DNA of 64,000 nucleotides from Tachypleus tridentatus (taxonomy: Eukaryota; Arthropoda; Merostomata; Xiphosura; Limulidae). Location of the stretch: assembly GCF_004210375.1 (NCBI RefSeq), contig NC_134837.1, positions 164,899,310-164,963,309 of the forward strand, given 5' to 3'. Shown one piece after another: positions 39,601 through 54,600 of this stretch (position 1 is the stretch's first letter; each line of letters opens with the position of its first letter). Position numbers and translations under genes: made by a program. The notes under the pieces are model-generated. The model had not been told where the DNA came from, made no database searches, and saw only the letters and a program-made list of their open reading frames with translations.

Positions 39601-42600
39601 TACTAGAGGGCTATCTGCGCTAGCCGTCCCTAATTTAGCAGTGTAAGACTAGAGGAAAGGCAGCTAGTCATCACCACCCATTGCTAACTCTTAGGCTACT
39701 CTTTTACCAAAGAGTAGTGGGATTGACCATAACATTATATATAACACACCCTGGGTGAAAAGGCAAGCAATTTTGGCACGACGGGGATGCAAACCCGTGA
39801 CCCTCAGAGTACGAGTCGCACGCCTTAACCCCCTGGCCATGCCGGGCCCGTCATGTTAATATTTTAATATTTGTGTGCACACTTTGACTTCCCACACATT
39901 ATAAAATACAATCAGCACGAACAAAAAGGAATAAGCGTAAACTGTGTTTATATTACAACTGCATAAAGATCAGTTGATTTCATTCAAAGGGTTAACTGAT
40001 AAGAGAAAACTAACACTGTACATTATGTCATATCACAAATATCAATAGCTTCCAAATGGAATATTAAAGACAAGTGAATACCACATAAACACTGTCTTTA
40101 CACGTAACTACAGTATTTGTAATAAGAATTAGCAGTTACAGAAATATTATTTATGGTGATACTGCAACTTTAGATATAGCTACAATAGTTAGTATAATAA
40201 CTAACAATTAGAGGCAAGTTGTCTGTGATTATGATGTTAATTTACACACAACTAGAGTGGCAGCCATAACAATTATTAATTAAAGACAAGTTAGTTGTGA
40301 TTATACAATGACTTTATACTCATAACTAGCAAACATAAGAATCAATACTTGAGGAAGTAAGCACATTATGATACATCAATAGTTAAGCATACAATGATTT
40401 ATAAGGAAAATTCTTTATTCATGTTGGAATAAACTACATATTTTGACAGACCAGTGTTACATTGATATATGAAGTATATCCCATCATGAATAAAAAAATT
40501 TTCCTTATGCTTATAAAATCATTGTGTGCCTATCTATTGATAAGAATCAATAATCAGAGACAAGACTCTGTACATTGTGTGTGGGAGGGGTGACTGTAGC
40601 TTTATAGTATTGGTATATATTTTCAGTATGACTGACTACAGATTAACATAAATGTGCATGCATTGCAGTTTCATTTAAATCAAAAGTTGAAGTTAATGTC
40701 AAGGTGAGAATTACTGTGTATGTATGTACTGTAATATGAAATGTATTGGAGTTCAAGCACTGTGGTTTTGTACAAATTATTAGATATCATCAGGATGTGT
40801 AATTTTAAACAAGATGGATATTAAATGTGCTTGTATCTTTAGACATAAGTAGCTCTGTTCAGGATGAGTAGTGACAGACAAGCTAATAATGTTTCTAATT
40901 GCTGCCATCAAGATGAGCAGATAGATAGAAGATAAAATGTATTCACTGTGATTCAATGCATAGGAGTTAACATCAAGCTGAGTAATTTCATATAGTTACC
41001 ACAATGCCTATGCTGTGACCTCCTCATGATTTGTGATAAAAATCAGGACAAGACATTATATACATGCTAATAAAGGTGTTCAACCACTATTATCAATACC
41101 ATATTATTTACAGTTTAGTTCAAGGTATTCCATGATAACATTTCACAAGCACTAACATGCTACTTATAGCTTGACTTAAGGTATGTTAATAATATTAAGT
41201 ATTACTGTCACCATGGATATATATGTGAGAGGTTCCTGGTTAAACTTGACCCATCATATCACACAATTATAAAATGATTTAAAGCACATTCCTATTAGTC
41301 TAATGCAGTGTGTATATTCATTCTACTGCTTCTATGTTCCCTTACTTAATGAAGTTAAGAGCATTTAATATACATTTATTATCACCACTAACACAAATAC
41401 TGATTTAAAATTGACTAATGTTCCTTTTTTTGTAATTGAGTCTGAAATTTTGTATCTTCTGTAACCATATAAAATACCACCACATTTAATGACAATCCAA
41501 TACAAATACCAGCCACCCTGTTAGAAAAATAGAACTGTCTTAGTTAAGATAACTCCAACTCTGCCAAAATGTACATAATTCCTCTAATCTTACCATCCCC
41601 ACCACTAAACATAAAAAAATATGATGCATTAACACTACCAATTATCTTAAGAATCTTAATCAGATCTCCTCTAACTATTCATTTTTTTGAGAGAAAAGTT
41701 CAGAAATCTTAGCTGATCTTAATATAATAACCTTTCTATCCCGGCTATCATTCTAGTAACTCCCTCAAACTCTTTCCAATAATTCAATGTCCTTTCTGAG
41801 ATAAGAAGCCTACAACTGAACACAATACTTTAAATGTGGCCTAACCAATGATATCATAACCTTTGTTTACTAGTATCAAGATGCATGGTAATATATCATG
41901 AAGCCAAACCAATCAGCTGCAAGGATACATTGCATGTTAGTAAAATGAATGATAGTTCAACAATTATTTCACCTTCTGTATCTTGGACTGGAGTAATACG
42001 TATTCTCAATGGAAGTGCTCTACTAGGCTCTTACTTCACATACCAAATTTCAAAATAATCCATTTAAAAATACCAAAATTATAACATCTACAATTTTGAT
42101 TTTCTTTTTTTTTTTATTTGCACCAAAAGTACAACTTTTTGAGACAAAAACATACATAATTTTCATAGATATTTTCAAATTTTGTAGGCTGATTGATCGT
42201 TTTAGTCTACAATGAGGAGTCTTATTGTGTAAATATAAGCCGTATGTGCAAATTTATAAAACTAAAACCTGTCAAATTTGACGTTTTAACTCATACCACA
42301 GCTTCACCTAAGAGTAGACCGTTTTTCATTATTTGTCCTTCAGATTAAAGATGGCTGATGTAAGGTGAAAGGACATGCAGATACATAAGTATTGGTTAGG
42401 CCAAGCAAATTAGAATAGCAGTTTGTAGCTTAAATTTAAAAAAAAAATCAAACGGGTGGATGATTATTACCGATTATAGCTTGTCAACTTTTCAGCAAAA
42501 TTTCACTAAATTTTTATTAAGTTATCCTAATTAAAAAGCATTTTCTCACATGATATTAGCTTAAGCAATCAGCATAAATAATTATGCTTGATATGGCTGT

Positions 42601-45600
42601 ACAAATTGCAGGGGGTGATGACAAGAAACTGTTAATCTAAATTCCCTTGTATTACTATAAAAAAGGCAATTGTGAACATTGTTTTAGAGGAAAAACTACC
42701 ATCATATATTTTAAAGAATCTAGTTGATTCAGTTAAGTAAAGCTCTGTTCCAAATAACAGAATTGTAATCCCAAAAAATAATGTGTGTTACTACCAAGTA
42801 TCTCTTTCTTACTTGATGTGGTTTGTTGGTGTGCATTGACAAATATCATATCTAATCAACACCTTAGGTGCAAAAGAAAAGATATGGCCAAAAAAGGAGT
42901 GGGTATGCAACTTAACCTTGAAATAGCAGCCATCATCAGTTGATGCTGCTACATACAACATTCCCACTGTTTTAGGGTTAAAGAAATAAAATAAAAACCA
43001 ACAATGCCAGGTACACATAAGCACTGATACGAATTTTACAGCAAATATTTATTGATTAATTCGCCAGGACATATCTTTTGTTCAACTTAGGACAGGCATT
43101 CATTGATTAGTTAGCTAGATTGTATTTTACTTTACCTACCACCATGCCAAAAGTTGGACAAAAACATCACCTGGCTAACTAATGAATGAGTGTTTTTTTC
43201 TGTAAAATTCTTATCAATGTTACAAGTGTAGCTACCAATTTGGCTATGAATTTTGATTTCATTCCTTTAAGTCATATACTGAATTGTTTGTATCTGCACC
43301 ATTTTTTTAAATTTTTTTTACACTTAAAGTATTTTTAATTACATTCAACATTTCTGTAAATACAACCTAAAATTATATTTGCTCTGTCACTAGCAATAAC
43401 ATTGTTTGGATGGCTTGAGAGACTGATCAACCAAAATAACGATCTTTTACTTCTGTAACATTATAGAAGTTGTTCCCCTCAAAATTATAGTCACATTTGA
43501 AATTACAATATTCCAAAAGCATTATCTTGCATATATTACAATTAAAAGTACTCTATCAATTATTTGCCCAACTCACCAATAATCTAAGACTTTTGTATGG
43601 TAGCACCATCTTCCTCACCAGCAACACTCAAAATCTTAATGTTATCAGTAAATTTAAATAATCAACTGACCATTCCTTCACTTATCTCCTTGAAGTAAGT
43701 CAAAAGAGATAGGTCCTAACACTGAGCTCTGAGGTAGCTTTTACAACAGCTGTCTACTTTTTTCCCCCATCGAGCCAATTTACTACCCAAAGATGTAATC
43801 TACTCCACATATCCAGAGACATTTTTACACCTCAAGTATCACCTTCTCAAATATCTTCTAAAATCCAGATACATCACATCAATGCCTATACCCTCATCTA
43901 CATGAGTAGACACCTCTTAAAAAATATGTAAAAAGCCTAGTAAGGAAAGATTTTCCCCTTGTAAAACTATGCAGTTTATCAAACAAAATTTAAAATTTTG
44001 TTAAATGACTTTGCAAAGCATCTTTTATCAGACTTTCAAAAACTTTTCCCACCACTGATGCAAGACTAAAAGGCCTATAATAACTGAGATAATCTTTATC
44101 ATCTCCACTTAAATCAAAAGTAACATCACTTCCAATCTTATTACATCCATTATCTATTCAAGGACTTGGAAACAAATTACAGCATGAGAATCAACAATTC
44201 AGTCCTTAACCTTCTTTAAAAACCCCTGAGTAATTATTAGGCCCCAGACCTTAATCATTCTTTCAACTTTCCAATTTCTTTCTTAACAAGCACAGAATTA
44301 ACATAGTCATCTTGTTTCCTTCTTGCAACTGTTCAGATTAGGAATAGTGCTGAAATTTTCATTTTTAAAAACTGAAGAAAAAATGGAATTTAATAACACA
44401 GCCATACCATAACAATCAGATATTAACTCCCTGGTATCATCCTTCAAAGGTTCTATTACCATCCTAACATTTTGCTTATCCTTAAATTGTTTTAAGAACT
44501 CCTTAATAATTATTTTTACACTTTCTTCAAATGATTTTCTGATTTCCCATTTGACCAGCTCTCTTGCTCTTCTATAATCCTTGAAATAAATCAATCACTG
44601 AAGTGAATTTAATCCTATACTTCCAATGATTTTCTTTAATTCTATTCTTTATATCTTTTGTGAGGCAACCTGGTTTTTTAATTGCAGCTATCTTTTCAAG
44701 TCTATAATGACCATGTTTAGCTTGAAGAGTGAAGTATTTATTTTTAAATTTCTTCCACATTTGACCAGTATTTCCAGCTAATCCACTTGCCCAATTCACA
44801 GCATATTTTGAGTCTCACCTCTTCAAAATTTGTTTTCTTACAAGTTGGAACCAAAATCTCATTACTCCTTATCTCCACGTGCAGCAAAAAATCAAATCTA
44901 ACTGAACAAGGACCACTTGCAACCAAACATTCTCCCAATCTCTATCCTATTGAGTATTTATTTATTAGAAATTAACAATAAATATATCATTATTTCTAGT
45001 ACATTATGCAACAAACTGTTTAAGAAAACTATCCTGAACACTTTATAAAAACCTGTCTTATGATTTGATCCTAATGTTTCCCAATCTACCCGTCTGAAAT
45101 TAAAATGTACTGTATTTACAATCTCACTTGCATATGAATTACTTATGTTACTGTAATGTAAAGCTTCTCATTAATTTCATCCAGTGATCTGTAACAAGTT
45201 CCACCAAAAAATTTTCTCCTGTTATAACCACTTAAAGAAATTCAAACAGACTCAACCTCATTGCTATTAGCTTTGATATCCTCAAGTTGAATAGACTGTA
45301 ACTCATATTTTACATACAAAACCATTCTTCCATTTTTATCAGTGTTCTATCCCTATTACATAGTGCATAACTTTCTATTTCAAAGAAATTCCTTATCATA
45401 ATTGTCAACATCTGTCAGGTTTCAGTTACTCTATTACATCTAAATCCTTTGTTCGAACAAGTGCTCTAAAAATCACCCATTTCCTATTCTCATAGCATTA
45501 TAATATAAACAGTTTAGTCTCACATTAAAACTACCTTTGTACCTTATTCCCATATACACCTCTTTCTAAACCATAATTTTTTCTTCATTATTCTGGCCCT

Positions 45601-48600
45601 TTCCATTCTAGCTGTTGAGTTAGCAGCTCTTACACAAACAAGCCTCTTAAAATGTAAATCATTATTAAAAAAGTTACCTTTTCCCATTGAAATGATCCCA
45701 TAAATCCAATCTACTCTTTCTTACATATTAACCTATGCCTAGTATTCAACTCTAGTGACCTGTTTATAATTTTATAGTCACAGACAAGTCTTGGCAGTAT
45801 CCCTGACAGAATTAAGTTATTATGACCCTTTTCTTTGAAAGTCTTGTACTGACCTACCCTTCTCAACATCGTTACCCCTACTAGCACTGCAAAGACTATC
45901 ACTGCCCACAGTCTTCACTAAATCACTTGTTGTCCACCCTTGCCCCTGTATAACATATCTTGTCCACCTGTGGTACTAACGAAGCTCCTATAAGAATAAC
46001 CTCATGTTTTTCATTTCCATCCTTAACTGACCCTACTGTTATCCTTGCAAGTTCCTTATCTGTGCAGAGTAAAGGCTGAAATATTCATTATTATTCTGCT
46101 GTTGTAATTAAATCTACAACTATTAGCCCTGTTATTATTGTTTCTAACTTCTTGATTAAGTTTATGATAGCTTGATTTATTTTAAATTACGTCATATTTA
46201 GTATCTGAAAACAAAAATTTCATTACTATCACAACAAAGGTAGTTAATGTTTAGTAAAAAATATGCTCTTTTTTTTTAAATAAAATTGCCATTCACCTGA
46301 TTACGGTTTAACTTATTTTAAAATGCGCAGTGTTCATCAGATTATATTTCACATATTTACATAAACCACCATCATTATTTTAATTACAGTTGGGTTGCAA
46401 GCAATTTGCACAAGTTGCATGTGGCTGTTTTTAAGTGAGATGTGCAATCACTTCTAAAATTACATTAAATTTACAAATTGTTGAATATTAATTACAAATC
46501 CCATTTTTAAACAAAAGCTTTCGTGCAGTACAACCCAACAGTGAACACCTTCATATACTTTTAGAGCCTCTCAAACCATTCGTTGGACGACTGGTTGCTA
46601 TTCTTTCTGCTGCCAAACCAAAAACCCACCAGCTCTTACGCGCAAGCGCAGATGTTCTAGCTTTGGAAAGTTGTGATCCTGGGAGCTTACACGTGCATGT
46701 TTTCCATACTGCATGAACAAGGTCAGAGAAAAAGCAGCAAACTTGAAATCTCTTTAACTTGCATAACAAGCTTTGTTAATCGAAAAAAAAGTAACTGTGA
46801 ATAATAATGTTTCTTTTATATATTTTGCAATCAAAGTACATTGTCACCACTAGTTAAACGTAGTACGACGTAATCAACCAACAATTAAGTATAGTTAAAA
46901 TCTAACATGCCCACCCAATTCTTTAAATATTAATGGTTTCTCCAGTTTTTATGCAAGAACGCTATTACAGTTAAACTAATATACCTATTACATAATGTTA
47001 AATTTAGTTACGTCATGCGCATTGTTTCTCTTCATTCCCCATTTTGACGGACTTTAATGTTAAGTACTTTATAACAACTTCAAAGTCTCTCCGACAAGGG
47101 CTAGTCGTGACAGTACTTACGCCCTTACTGTAAATCTGTAGGTTCACATTCCATATCCTGTTGTCTCAAAAACACGCCTCTTCTTTGGGGCTTTAGGTGT
47201 AGAAAGAGTCAAATCCCACTATTCAATGTGCTGTCGGAGTTGTTTAGTAGCTGCCTTTAGTAGTCTATTAATTTAAAATTAAGAACGTCCACAAGCAGTA
47301 GCCCTTGTGAGCTCTACTAAGAAATTCTGGACAAACTATCAGACAAAAATAGAATTCCCTCATCATATAGACACCGTTCCATTCAGTTTCACACACACAA
47401 ATATGTAAATTCATAAATTATTCAAGAAAAAAATGTAAACTTCCTGAATATTGTTAAAATTACGGTTTTGTTTATTTTACACTGATTTTGATATGCTCTT
47501 AACTAGCTTTGTTGTATACATTTTAATCAATGTGCAATTATTTCTTATAAACAGAAATGGAAGCTCACTTAACATAGAAGATGTACCAATTTTCTTACCA
47601 CGTGACGCAGATAGCCTAGTTGCTTTGCGCCATAAAACACCAAACCAACCAACCAACCAATCTTACCAGATGAAGACATCTGGAATTCATCATAGGCAAT
47701 ACCCTTTGCAGAGTTGTCTTTTACATCTTCAAGTTACCAAATTTAATTATCACATATTCAATTCTGACATACTTTGTATTTGTATATAATATTATACTAA
47801 TATTCATACCACGAACTCTCTCTCTCTGAGCTATAATCAGAAGTAATAAAACGTAAGACACACGACCAATAACCATCTACGATAAATAACAAGGTATACT
47901 ATAGGTCATTCACGCTGGTCCCTAGAAGCATACGAAATTTCATTGAAACCCTTTGTCCAATATCGTATGTTACTACACGATATCAAAACCACAAAATCCA
48001 GTTTGTAATCATATTTATATAGGAAATTGAACAGGTAATTTATTCAATCATCCAATCACAATTTTTCTATGCACTATGTTTAATAAACGTTACTTCCGTA
48101 TATAGTATTTTCGCTAATCGAATTAAAACAATTAACAATACACAAAATGCGTATACTATTGTTGGGTTATTCTCACTAGTTTTAACTGGTAGTTATTTTT
48201 GTTAATTCCTATCACTGTTTAAAACCCAGATTATAAATCTAACATATCTCTGTATATAAATAATCCTTTACCTGCGAGTTAAGTTTATCTTGCTTTTTTT
48301 TTTTTTAATACAATATTCGTGAAATCCCAAGTAGTTAAAACAACTACTTAGGATTTCACGAATATCGTATTTTTTTTTACCAACCTTCTTTTTGTTGATC
48401 TTTATCATAAGGATACAATTTAATTCTTAACGTACTTGACTAAAATACCAATTTCTCCAATGTGGAAATAAAAAAATTGCGAACAAAGTCTGTAATCTAA
48501 CCCATAAAACTGTCACTTTCGGAAATTTATAATACAAAACGAACAGATGATTAATTTATGATGAAATCTACGTATTGTTAAGTCTAAAGCATAATTATGT

Positions 48601-51600
48601 CATGCCCAACAATGCTATTATTACAGATTTCCAGCATTTTTCACACTACGTAATTATTCCCTACTTATATTACTGTTAGTCACTGTAAACTTCCAATTCG
48701 TAATTATTAGGCTCAACGTATTTTTGTTCAACAGTTAACTACATTTCATACATTTTCTAATTATTTTTCTAGACACAATTTCGCGTTTCATACAGTAGTT
48801 TAAACGTAAATACATTGCATCATACGAGTAAGATTATCCTAAAATTTGTATTATACAGTTATAGGTTTCAATTTTTATTTAGTGTTAACGTAAAATTTTA
48901 TATTTCATGGTTATTTCTTTGGATATTTCTTATTCACCACTAGTTATTAATGTGCGACTTCACAACGAGAATTACACCCGGAAAACGTTCAAACGTTTAA
49001 TAATTTCAAGCCGAATTTATTCTATTAATAATATATTTACTCACAAGCTGGAGGAATGTTCCTTCGCCCCGAATAATGGTAAGCTTGAGTGGCCATTGGT
49101 CAACTTACGACTAAAGTGTGATTTGCCTGATGTTTCGCAAGTAATGAGTTAATGTGTATCACAATTGTTTTTGTTGAACACTGCACACGTTTGTATCACA
49201 CTCTGTAAGTTGATCATCATCCCTCATCACAAAAATGAAAACTTCGTCAATTTCTTTGAGCATGTGGGCGTCATTGGTTTCTGCGTGCCACCTCTATTGT
49301 CACGTGATAGCCTCTTCAATGACCGCCCATTTACCCTCGTGTCTTGTCTTGAATTCCGCAAACAAGTACGCGTAGAATCCAAACACAAAAGTCGTTTTCT
49401 GTTAACGCTGGCTGGAAAGGTTCTTATCTATGAGAGCCTGTCATCCACTTAAGATACAAGTTTTTTTGTCTTGTTACTCTAAATTCTAGTCAGATCTAAC
49501 TAAATACGTGCTAGTAGGTAACTTAAATATGTTGGCAAATTGGTATTTCCATTTACTTAAATAAAAGGTCACATAATAGGCTGGGAAAATGAAAAGGGTA
49601 TGACAGTTAATGACATTTTAAGCCTAATGATCATGTTGTGACAGAAAACACTTTTCGTAATTAATGAGCTTGCTTAATAGCGTTATATATATATATAAAT
49701 AAACCGTTACAAAGTTATATAAAAGTGTTTATGGGTGTGTCAAGTAGTGTACCCAATAATCATATACACACCACAAAGCTACATACAAAAAGTGACACAG
49801 TGAACACTTGCAAGTCGTGTTCTTATAACCAACAATTTCAAACTATATATATACGAAAATTGGAAAGAGTAAGATAGTTATATATTTGTATGGCCTTAAA
49901 GTTCAAAAACACTTAATTACATGGTATAAAGTGGTGGATAATATTAGATTTATAACAATATGCCTAGCGCAGAGAGTACCAAGTCGAATAATACTGACAT
50001 GCAGTTATTACTAGCCACGGCCCGGCATAGCCAGGTGGTTCAGGCACTCGACTCGTAATCTGAGGGTCGCGTGTTCGAATCCCCGTCGCACCAAACATGT
50101 TCGCCCTTTCAGCCGTGGGGGCGTTACAATGTAATGTTCAATCTCACTAGTCGTTGGTAAAATAGTAGCCCAAGAGTTGGCGATGGGTGATGACTAGCTG
50201 CCTTCCCCTCAAGTCTTACACTGCTAAATTAGGAACGGCTAACGCTGATAGCCCTCATGTAACTCTGCGCAAAATTCAAATCAAACCAATTTGCAGCCAC
50301 AAGTTAAAATCTCTCTCTCTCGGCTATATCTTTAAAGCTCCAAACTGAGAGTACAGATACAACTTTGTACGGGAAGTAACATGGATATGATGTGGCCATG
50401 GCCTGCTAAGTCATTCTGATGTCGCAATTTGAGGCCAAACTTATCAATAAAGCGATTTTTGGCAAACAGGACAACTAACTGATCTTAAATTGAGAAGTCT
50501 GGATTTTTTTCGCGGGGAAAATTCCGATTAATAAAGCTGTTATTTACGTTTCTCCTCTGTATGAGGACTTTTCCTAATCATTCTATCTGTGGTCAATTTT
50601 GTGTTAAAACTAACTATTTAAAATTTCATGGATCATTTATTTGTGCTCTTTCTTCTATAAATATGTATCTGTTCTCTAATATACTTCAACTGAAAAAGGG
50701 CGGTGCTCTCTCTCGAACATGGGCGCACACTCCTTCAATTAAATAGATTTGTTCCAGTTATCTCTCTTGCTTTGCTTGCGTGTGCTTACAAGGGCCACCT
50801 ATACGTTGATACAGGCAATGTTTCATTTATGTTGTGTTACAAGGAGAAAAAAATAAAGACTTTTTCATTAAAAGAAACGACAATAAGTAAGAATACGCTA
50901 TACGCCACACATCAGGGCACCTAAAAGGTGAGCAACTTTGTTTAAAAAAAAAAAAAAAGAGGAAAGAATTAGAATCTTTTTCATTCTTAAGTATCGTTTT
51001 CTTTTTGTAACCGAGTCTTTATATGTTGTGCATGATTTAATGTATAGCGTGCCAGACTGTGAATTTGAAGGTTCACGGTTTGTGTCCCTTTGCCGCAAGG
51101 TTAAAAAATAAAATCGCAATCCAAGTGCGCTATATATATATAATAACAATCAAATCCAACAATTTGATTATCAGCTTATAATTTAAAATTAAGGGCCGCT
51201 AGCGCAGATAGTCTTTGTTTAGTATTGAGTGAATTTCGAAAAGAAACGAACAAAAACACCAAAATGCTCTTTTACACCAAAATCAACATAAAATGTTTTA
51301 AAACAAATCCAAAGTATTCTTTCTTCCAAGTTTAAAAAAAGTAAAATAACCATCGAGTTTACGACTGTTTTCACACCGTTTAGCATGTATATAAAATAAT
51401 TATCACGGTTAACTGCAAAACTAACGGTATTATTCTTACATTTTCTTTGTGAATCAAAAAGGTAAGGCTTTTTTGATCAAGAAAGTTATGAACCCCATTA
51501 TGTATTTTAGTGTAAAAATCGATTGGGGTTGAGAGAGGAGAGAAAGCGCTGACTTTTCGTCAATACCTAAAGGATTACAGCTCTAATTGGTTTAAGAATT

Positions 51601-54600
51601 ATTCGAAGATTGGCAGCCCTTCTAAGTTTGAGAGGCGAAGAAAATACGTTGCTAGAAAGAACCATAACTAGTTCTAAGCCTAATTTTTTATTGCTATTGA
51701 TAGAGTAATAAACAAATATGTTATTGGTTAAGTCGGTAATGGTCAATTCTTAATATGAATAAGTAAAACTTTAAAGTTAAAAGGAAAGCGACTTGCGAGT
51801 AATAGCACTATTGTAACAAGTCTGCCCCTAACAAAGTGGAACCAGAAGTTGAAGAACAACAGACCTATATGCAATTTTCTGCACAAACTGTTTTGATTTT
51901 ATGTATACACACACACACACACATGAATATACACCTAGATGAAAGAGATACCGCTGCTCCGATTTTCAAGTACTTCAAGCGGGTTGCATATAGTTAATGG
52001 TAGTTAGGCATATCGATATGACCCCCAGTAACACAGAGTTGTCTGCGGACTTACAACGCAAAAAATCGGGTTTTAATATCCGTGAAGACCAAAGCATAGA
52101 TGGTCCATTGTGTAGCTTTGTGGTTAAATTACAGACAAACAAGATAACAAAATATTTTCACATATCAAAATATACCAATATTTTTCAAAATCTTGAAAAA
52201 AAAAACTAAGAAAACGAAACAAAAATACATTAAATTTAAAAATTTGACAAAATATAATTTTTCTTTTACAAAGTTCAACTGTCTCTTATTCAACTTTTGT
52301 CCATACCTGTCTGCATCTATCCAAGTTTAACATGATTGATTATCATTCATCACTGCAGAATAAGTAAACAAAAAAATCAAAAATGCCCTTCGTTCATTCA
52401 TAACTTTCTATAACGTTTACAACAAATGCTTTCCCCCCTGCTTTTATTATTTTTGATTCAACAGTAGAAGGCAAAAAAAAAAAAAAAAAGAGAGAGAGAG
52501 AGTAGAAAGAAAGATCGTTTTGCAATACTTCATGAAAGTTCTTTGAAAGAGATGAAGAGCCCGCTATTGTACACGTGTGTCACGTTATGGGACCCGAGGC
52601 TTGAACATCTTCCCCATCCCTCTATAAAAACAGCTGTAGCAACAAAATGTGCTCTGGCCCCAAACCCTCTTATGTATTATAATTATCAAGTAATACATAT
52701 AATACCTATGTCGTTTTTACTTTGAAATAAAACTTTAATAAGTACTTGTATATACAGGATGTTCGGAAAGTCACTGTGCACTTATATATTTATTAACAGA
52801 CATGTTTCAATATAGAATACAGGAGGTAAATATGAATTACAATTATACACAATGTTGAAAGTGACCCCGTTGGCAACAATACAGGCTTGGATGCTTTGTT
52901 TCTAAACACCGCTATCAGTTGCTGGCTTTAAATAGACTGAATAGACATATAATTACAAAACAGCACAGTGACTTTCCGAACACCCTGTATATATATATAT
53001 ATATATAATGAATCAAACAAAAATTAAATTATAACTGTACGACCTTGAAACACATTTTAACCAGCACTACGTTGATGAAGGATTAAAGGCATGTACGTCA
53101 AGGCATTTTCCTTCGACGCTGGACAACGTTATTCCCCCTGGATTTTCAATATAGATCGATATACCTTCAGTAAAAATATCGATATATTAAAAACCCGATG
53201 TCGCCCATCACTACCGCAGACAGATATGTCAAATGCATACGAAAAATTTGCAGCGAATAAGTTAGTAAGTTTACCTAAGAAAGATCTTACGACCAAACTC
53301 GTCTAAAGTGTGAACGATAAATAGTTTTGGCCGCAGACTTTTATTACATAAACGAATAGCGAAATAAAATTTGAATTCTGAAGTATCTCTTTATCCTACC
53401 AAGGAATTAGTTCTAATGAAATATTTTAAATCACGTATTTTAGTAACGTCAATATACATTCATCACCATCTCAGCGTCTGTACATTTGACCGTTGGGTCT
53501 AAGTTAATGTCAATACACATTACAAAATAAAATACTTTCTATACGTGGTGTCAACTTGTTCTGTAACCATAATATATGATATGATACAAACTTTTTAGGC
53601 CACTGTTTTTATTTTTTTTATGTAACTAAATTTATAATCACTGCATAATATAACATTAAATAAATAAAGTGTTAGTAGTGTGTGTGTGTGTGTTTTCTTA
53701 GAGCAAAGCCACATCGAGTTATCTGCTGAGTCAACCAAGGGGAACTGAACCCCTGATTTTAGCATTGTAAATCCATAGACTTATCGCTGTACTAGCGGGG
53801 ACAAGTGTTAGTAAAACAATCAGTCAAGAAAAGCAGTAAATAATACACCATCTTACAGTAAAAATACATAGGTTACATAATGAAAAATTTCAATCTAATA
53901 AATCTTGTTAAAAGTATTATAGTTCCCTTAATAAAATATGTTAACAGTATTTATTCAATAGGTCAACAAATCTTGCTTCACCAGCTTAGATGTTACACAT
54001 TATAAAACTTAGCTATATAATAGTTGGAAAAGCATAATTTTATTTGTTTTCTAATATTGGTGAAAGGGGCATATGGGCTACTTCCAAATAGTCCCCATTT
54101 CTAATTTAGAACTGAAAAACTAGAAGGAATGCAGAAGCTAACAGAACCTAATGCTAACTCTTGAGCTACTCTTGCCTGACCAAATAATGGGATTTGTCTG
54201 TTACTCTAACACCACACCACCATCCCAATATTTGATTTAGTGACAACAGAACATGCATCACGATCCCTCAGATTCATAGAGGAGTACACAGACAACTAAC
54301 TTCTACATCCAGTCCAACTGTGTACTAAAACACCAATGATAAGTCCATAACAACAATTTGAAAACTGATAAAATAATACATTCAATGCAGTAGCTATTGT
54401 GGGCATGGTAGACTTGAATCTTGGTTGTGGAAAATTTGGAAAAACCTTTTGGTGAAAGAACAAGACTTGAAAAATCTACTTGTTCTTTAGAAAAATATAA
54501 TTGTTACACAAAAGAAACATACATAAAAGTAGAATATACCTTTAGTTTTAGTTAAAAGTGAACAAAACAGACACTAGCAGCTCAATTTTCTCAAGAAAAA

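Noticed and set aside
46551-46769. 72-codon minus-strand frame with Arg/Ser-rich composition as an alternative paxillin first exon
   Set aside because: No donor of the required phase 1 occurs at a sensible position and no paxillin similarity exists.
49165-49452. 95-codon plus-strand frame in intron 1
   Set aside because: No domain or family resemblance, opposite strand to the host gene, and no plausible splice context. The patch may be regulatory instead.
50019-50095. A functional tRNA gene
   Set aside because: The box A and B similarity belongs to the head of a dispersed SINE. The acceptor and anticodon stems are not intact, and the same head occurs at several other sites.
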